From the NCBI RefSeq assembly GCF_042432825.1, contig NZ_JBHLWN010000066.1, forward strand, positions 1 through 14,814: a stretch of 14,814 bases of DNA, in the 5' to 3' direction. Shown here one piece after another: positions 14,363 to 14,814 of the stretch (the stretch's first letter is position 1; every line of letters starts with the position of its first letter). The position numbers were made by a program, and so were the translations under genes. The notes under the pieces were generated by a model. It had not been told where the DNA came from, made no database searches, and was given only the letters and a program-made list of their open reading frames with translations. This DNA comes from Gordoniibacillus chartarius. Its GTDB lineage: Bacteria; Bacillota; Bacilli; Paenibacillales; NBRC-103111.

Positions 14363-14566
14363 GTGTTTTTTAATCAACAGCAGCTGCAACATCAGGTTGA
14401 TTTTGACAATGCAGTATTCACGGGAGTACCTATTTCCGTCTGGCGGGAGAATCAGTATATCGATTTTGGTGGAAAAATGTCCAAACATGACGATGTGGCG
14501 GTATATATTGAAGGCGGTTATTTCCTAAAGAGCGGATTTCGTTTTATTGTAAGGCTGGAAGGCTAA
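14363..14566 (+). CDS. Small protein of unknown function (67 residues)
   Basis: Begins with GTG at 14363, with GGGAGTGGG about five bases upstream. The product starts MFFNQQQLQHQVDFDNAVFT and ends GYFLKSGFRFIVRLEG. There is no signal peptide or membrane helix. Alternating hydrophobic and polar residues (FTGVPISVW, VAVYIEGGYFL, FRFIV) suggest a small beta-sheet fold. I do not recognise the family. It lies between the csp terminator and another small frame and may be first in an operon with it. Confidence 0.6.
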   Translation: MFFNQQQLQHQVDFDNAVFTGVPISVWRENQYIDFGGKMSKHDDVAVYIEGGYFLKSGFRFIVRLEG

Positions 14567-14649
14567 ATTATGTTTTTCAGCTTCAATGGCCTCGGAATAA
14601 TCTAATCGAAAATATTGGCCAAAGTCATTTATAAAGGTGAGATGAAAAC

Positions 14650-14766
14650 ATGAAAATCCAACTTTGGTTTACTGCTAACGGAAAACAGGCAATCAACGAA
14701 TTTGAGAACCATGAGCTGATTGAATCCTTTTCCCGACATATGAAAACATTAACTAGGGCTTGCTGA
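14650..14766 (+). CDS. Very small or truncated protein (38 residues)
   Basis: Begins MKIQLWFTANGKQAINEFEN and ends TLTRAC. AAAGGTGAG lies about nine bases before the ATG. The front reads like a real protein, but it stops abruptly after RHMKTLTRA, where the sequence changes character (GGGCTTGCTGAACAAG). It may be a gene cut by a rearrangement or insertion just inside the right edge. The last ~48 bases hold nothing recognisable. Confidence 0.4.
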   Translation: MKIQLWFTANGKQAINEFENHELIESFSRHMKTLTRAC

Positions 14767-14814
14767 ACAAGATTCGTTCCATTTACACCCAACGTAAGTC
14801 TCTAAACCCAAGCA

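Overview
The window looks like chromosomal DNA of a low-to-mid GC, spore-former-type Firmicute, most likely Paenibacillus or a close relative. The reasons are the gene families present (slipin start, DbpA/YxiN-type helicase, YwnB-like reductase, copper-amine-oxidase-N plus phytase-like exoprotein, small Csp), strong GGAGG ribosome binding sites, TTG and GTG starts, and hairpin-plus-T terminators. No rRNA, tRNA, CRISPR array or complete insertion sequence was seen. The genus is an inference from protein character, not from a database search.

Layout. (1) 1-1500 is a graveyard: the C-terminal signalling half of a chemotaxis receptor, an unrecognised coding-like fragment, and a heavily deleted relic of a TOTE-type primase-helicase gene. 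(2) 1655-2611 is a membrane-anchored PAS-GGDEF protein with a GGDEY active site and a lost inhibitory site. (3) 2678-4129 (minus) is a secreted phytase-like/esterase-like protein with a copper-amine-oxidase N-domain. It is divergent from (4) 4458-6864, a two-gene operon of a secreted M14 zinc carboxypeptidase and an N-acetylmuramoyl-L-alanine amidase. These two overlap and share a Trp-rich C-terminal module, so they probably act together on the cell wall.

(5) 6936-8350 is poor in genes: a slipin cut after its first ~80 residues, a 93-residue single-pass membrane protein and an orphan coding fragment. (6) 7500-9700 is visibly more AT-rich than what precedes it and carries an HXXEE membrane protein and an NmrA/YwnB-like NAD(P)-binding protein. 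(7) 9713-10880 is a classical divergent pair: an HxlR regulator and a flavodoxin-fold NAD(P)H oxidoreductase. A repeated element sits between them. (8) 11065-12236 is a second divergent pair: a MarR regulator and an NTF2/SnoaL-like (SgcJ/EcaC) protein, with a strong palindrome array next to the MarR start.

(9) 12345-14278 carries RNA-handling genes: DbpA, a 23S rRNA-directed DEAD-box helicase, and a CspA-type cold-shock protein. The csp gene has a good promoter and a ~130-base leader containing a long hairpin followed by a T-run. (10) The right end holds two small unrecognised proteins, the second apparently broken.

No convincing wholly new system was found. The best leads are the csp leader (attenuator or small RNA), the MarR palindrome array, the HxlR repeat pair, and the TOTE relic.
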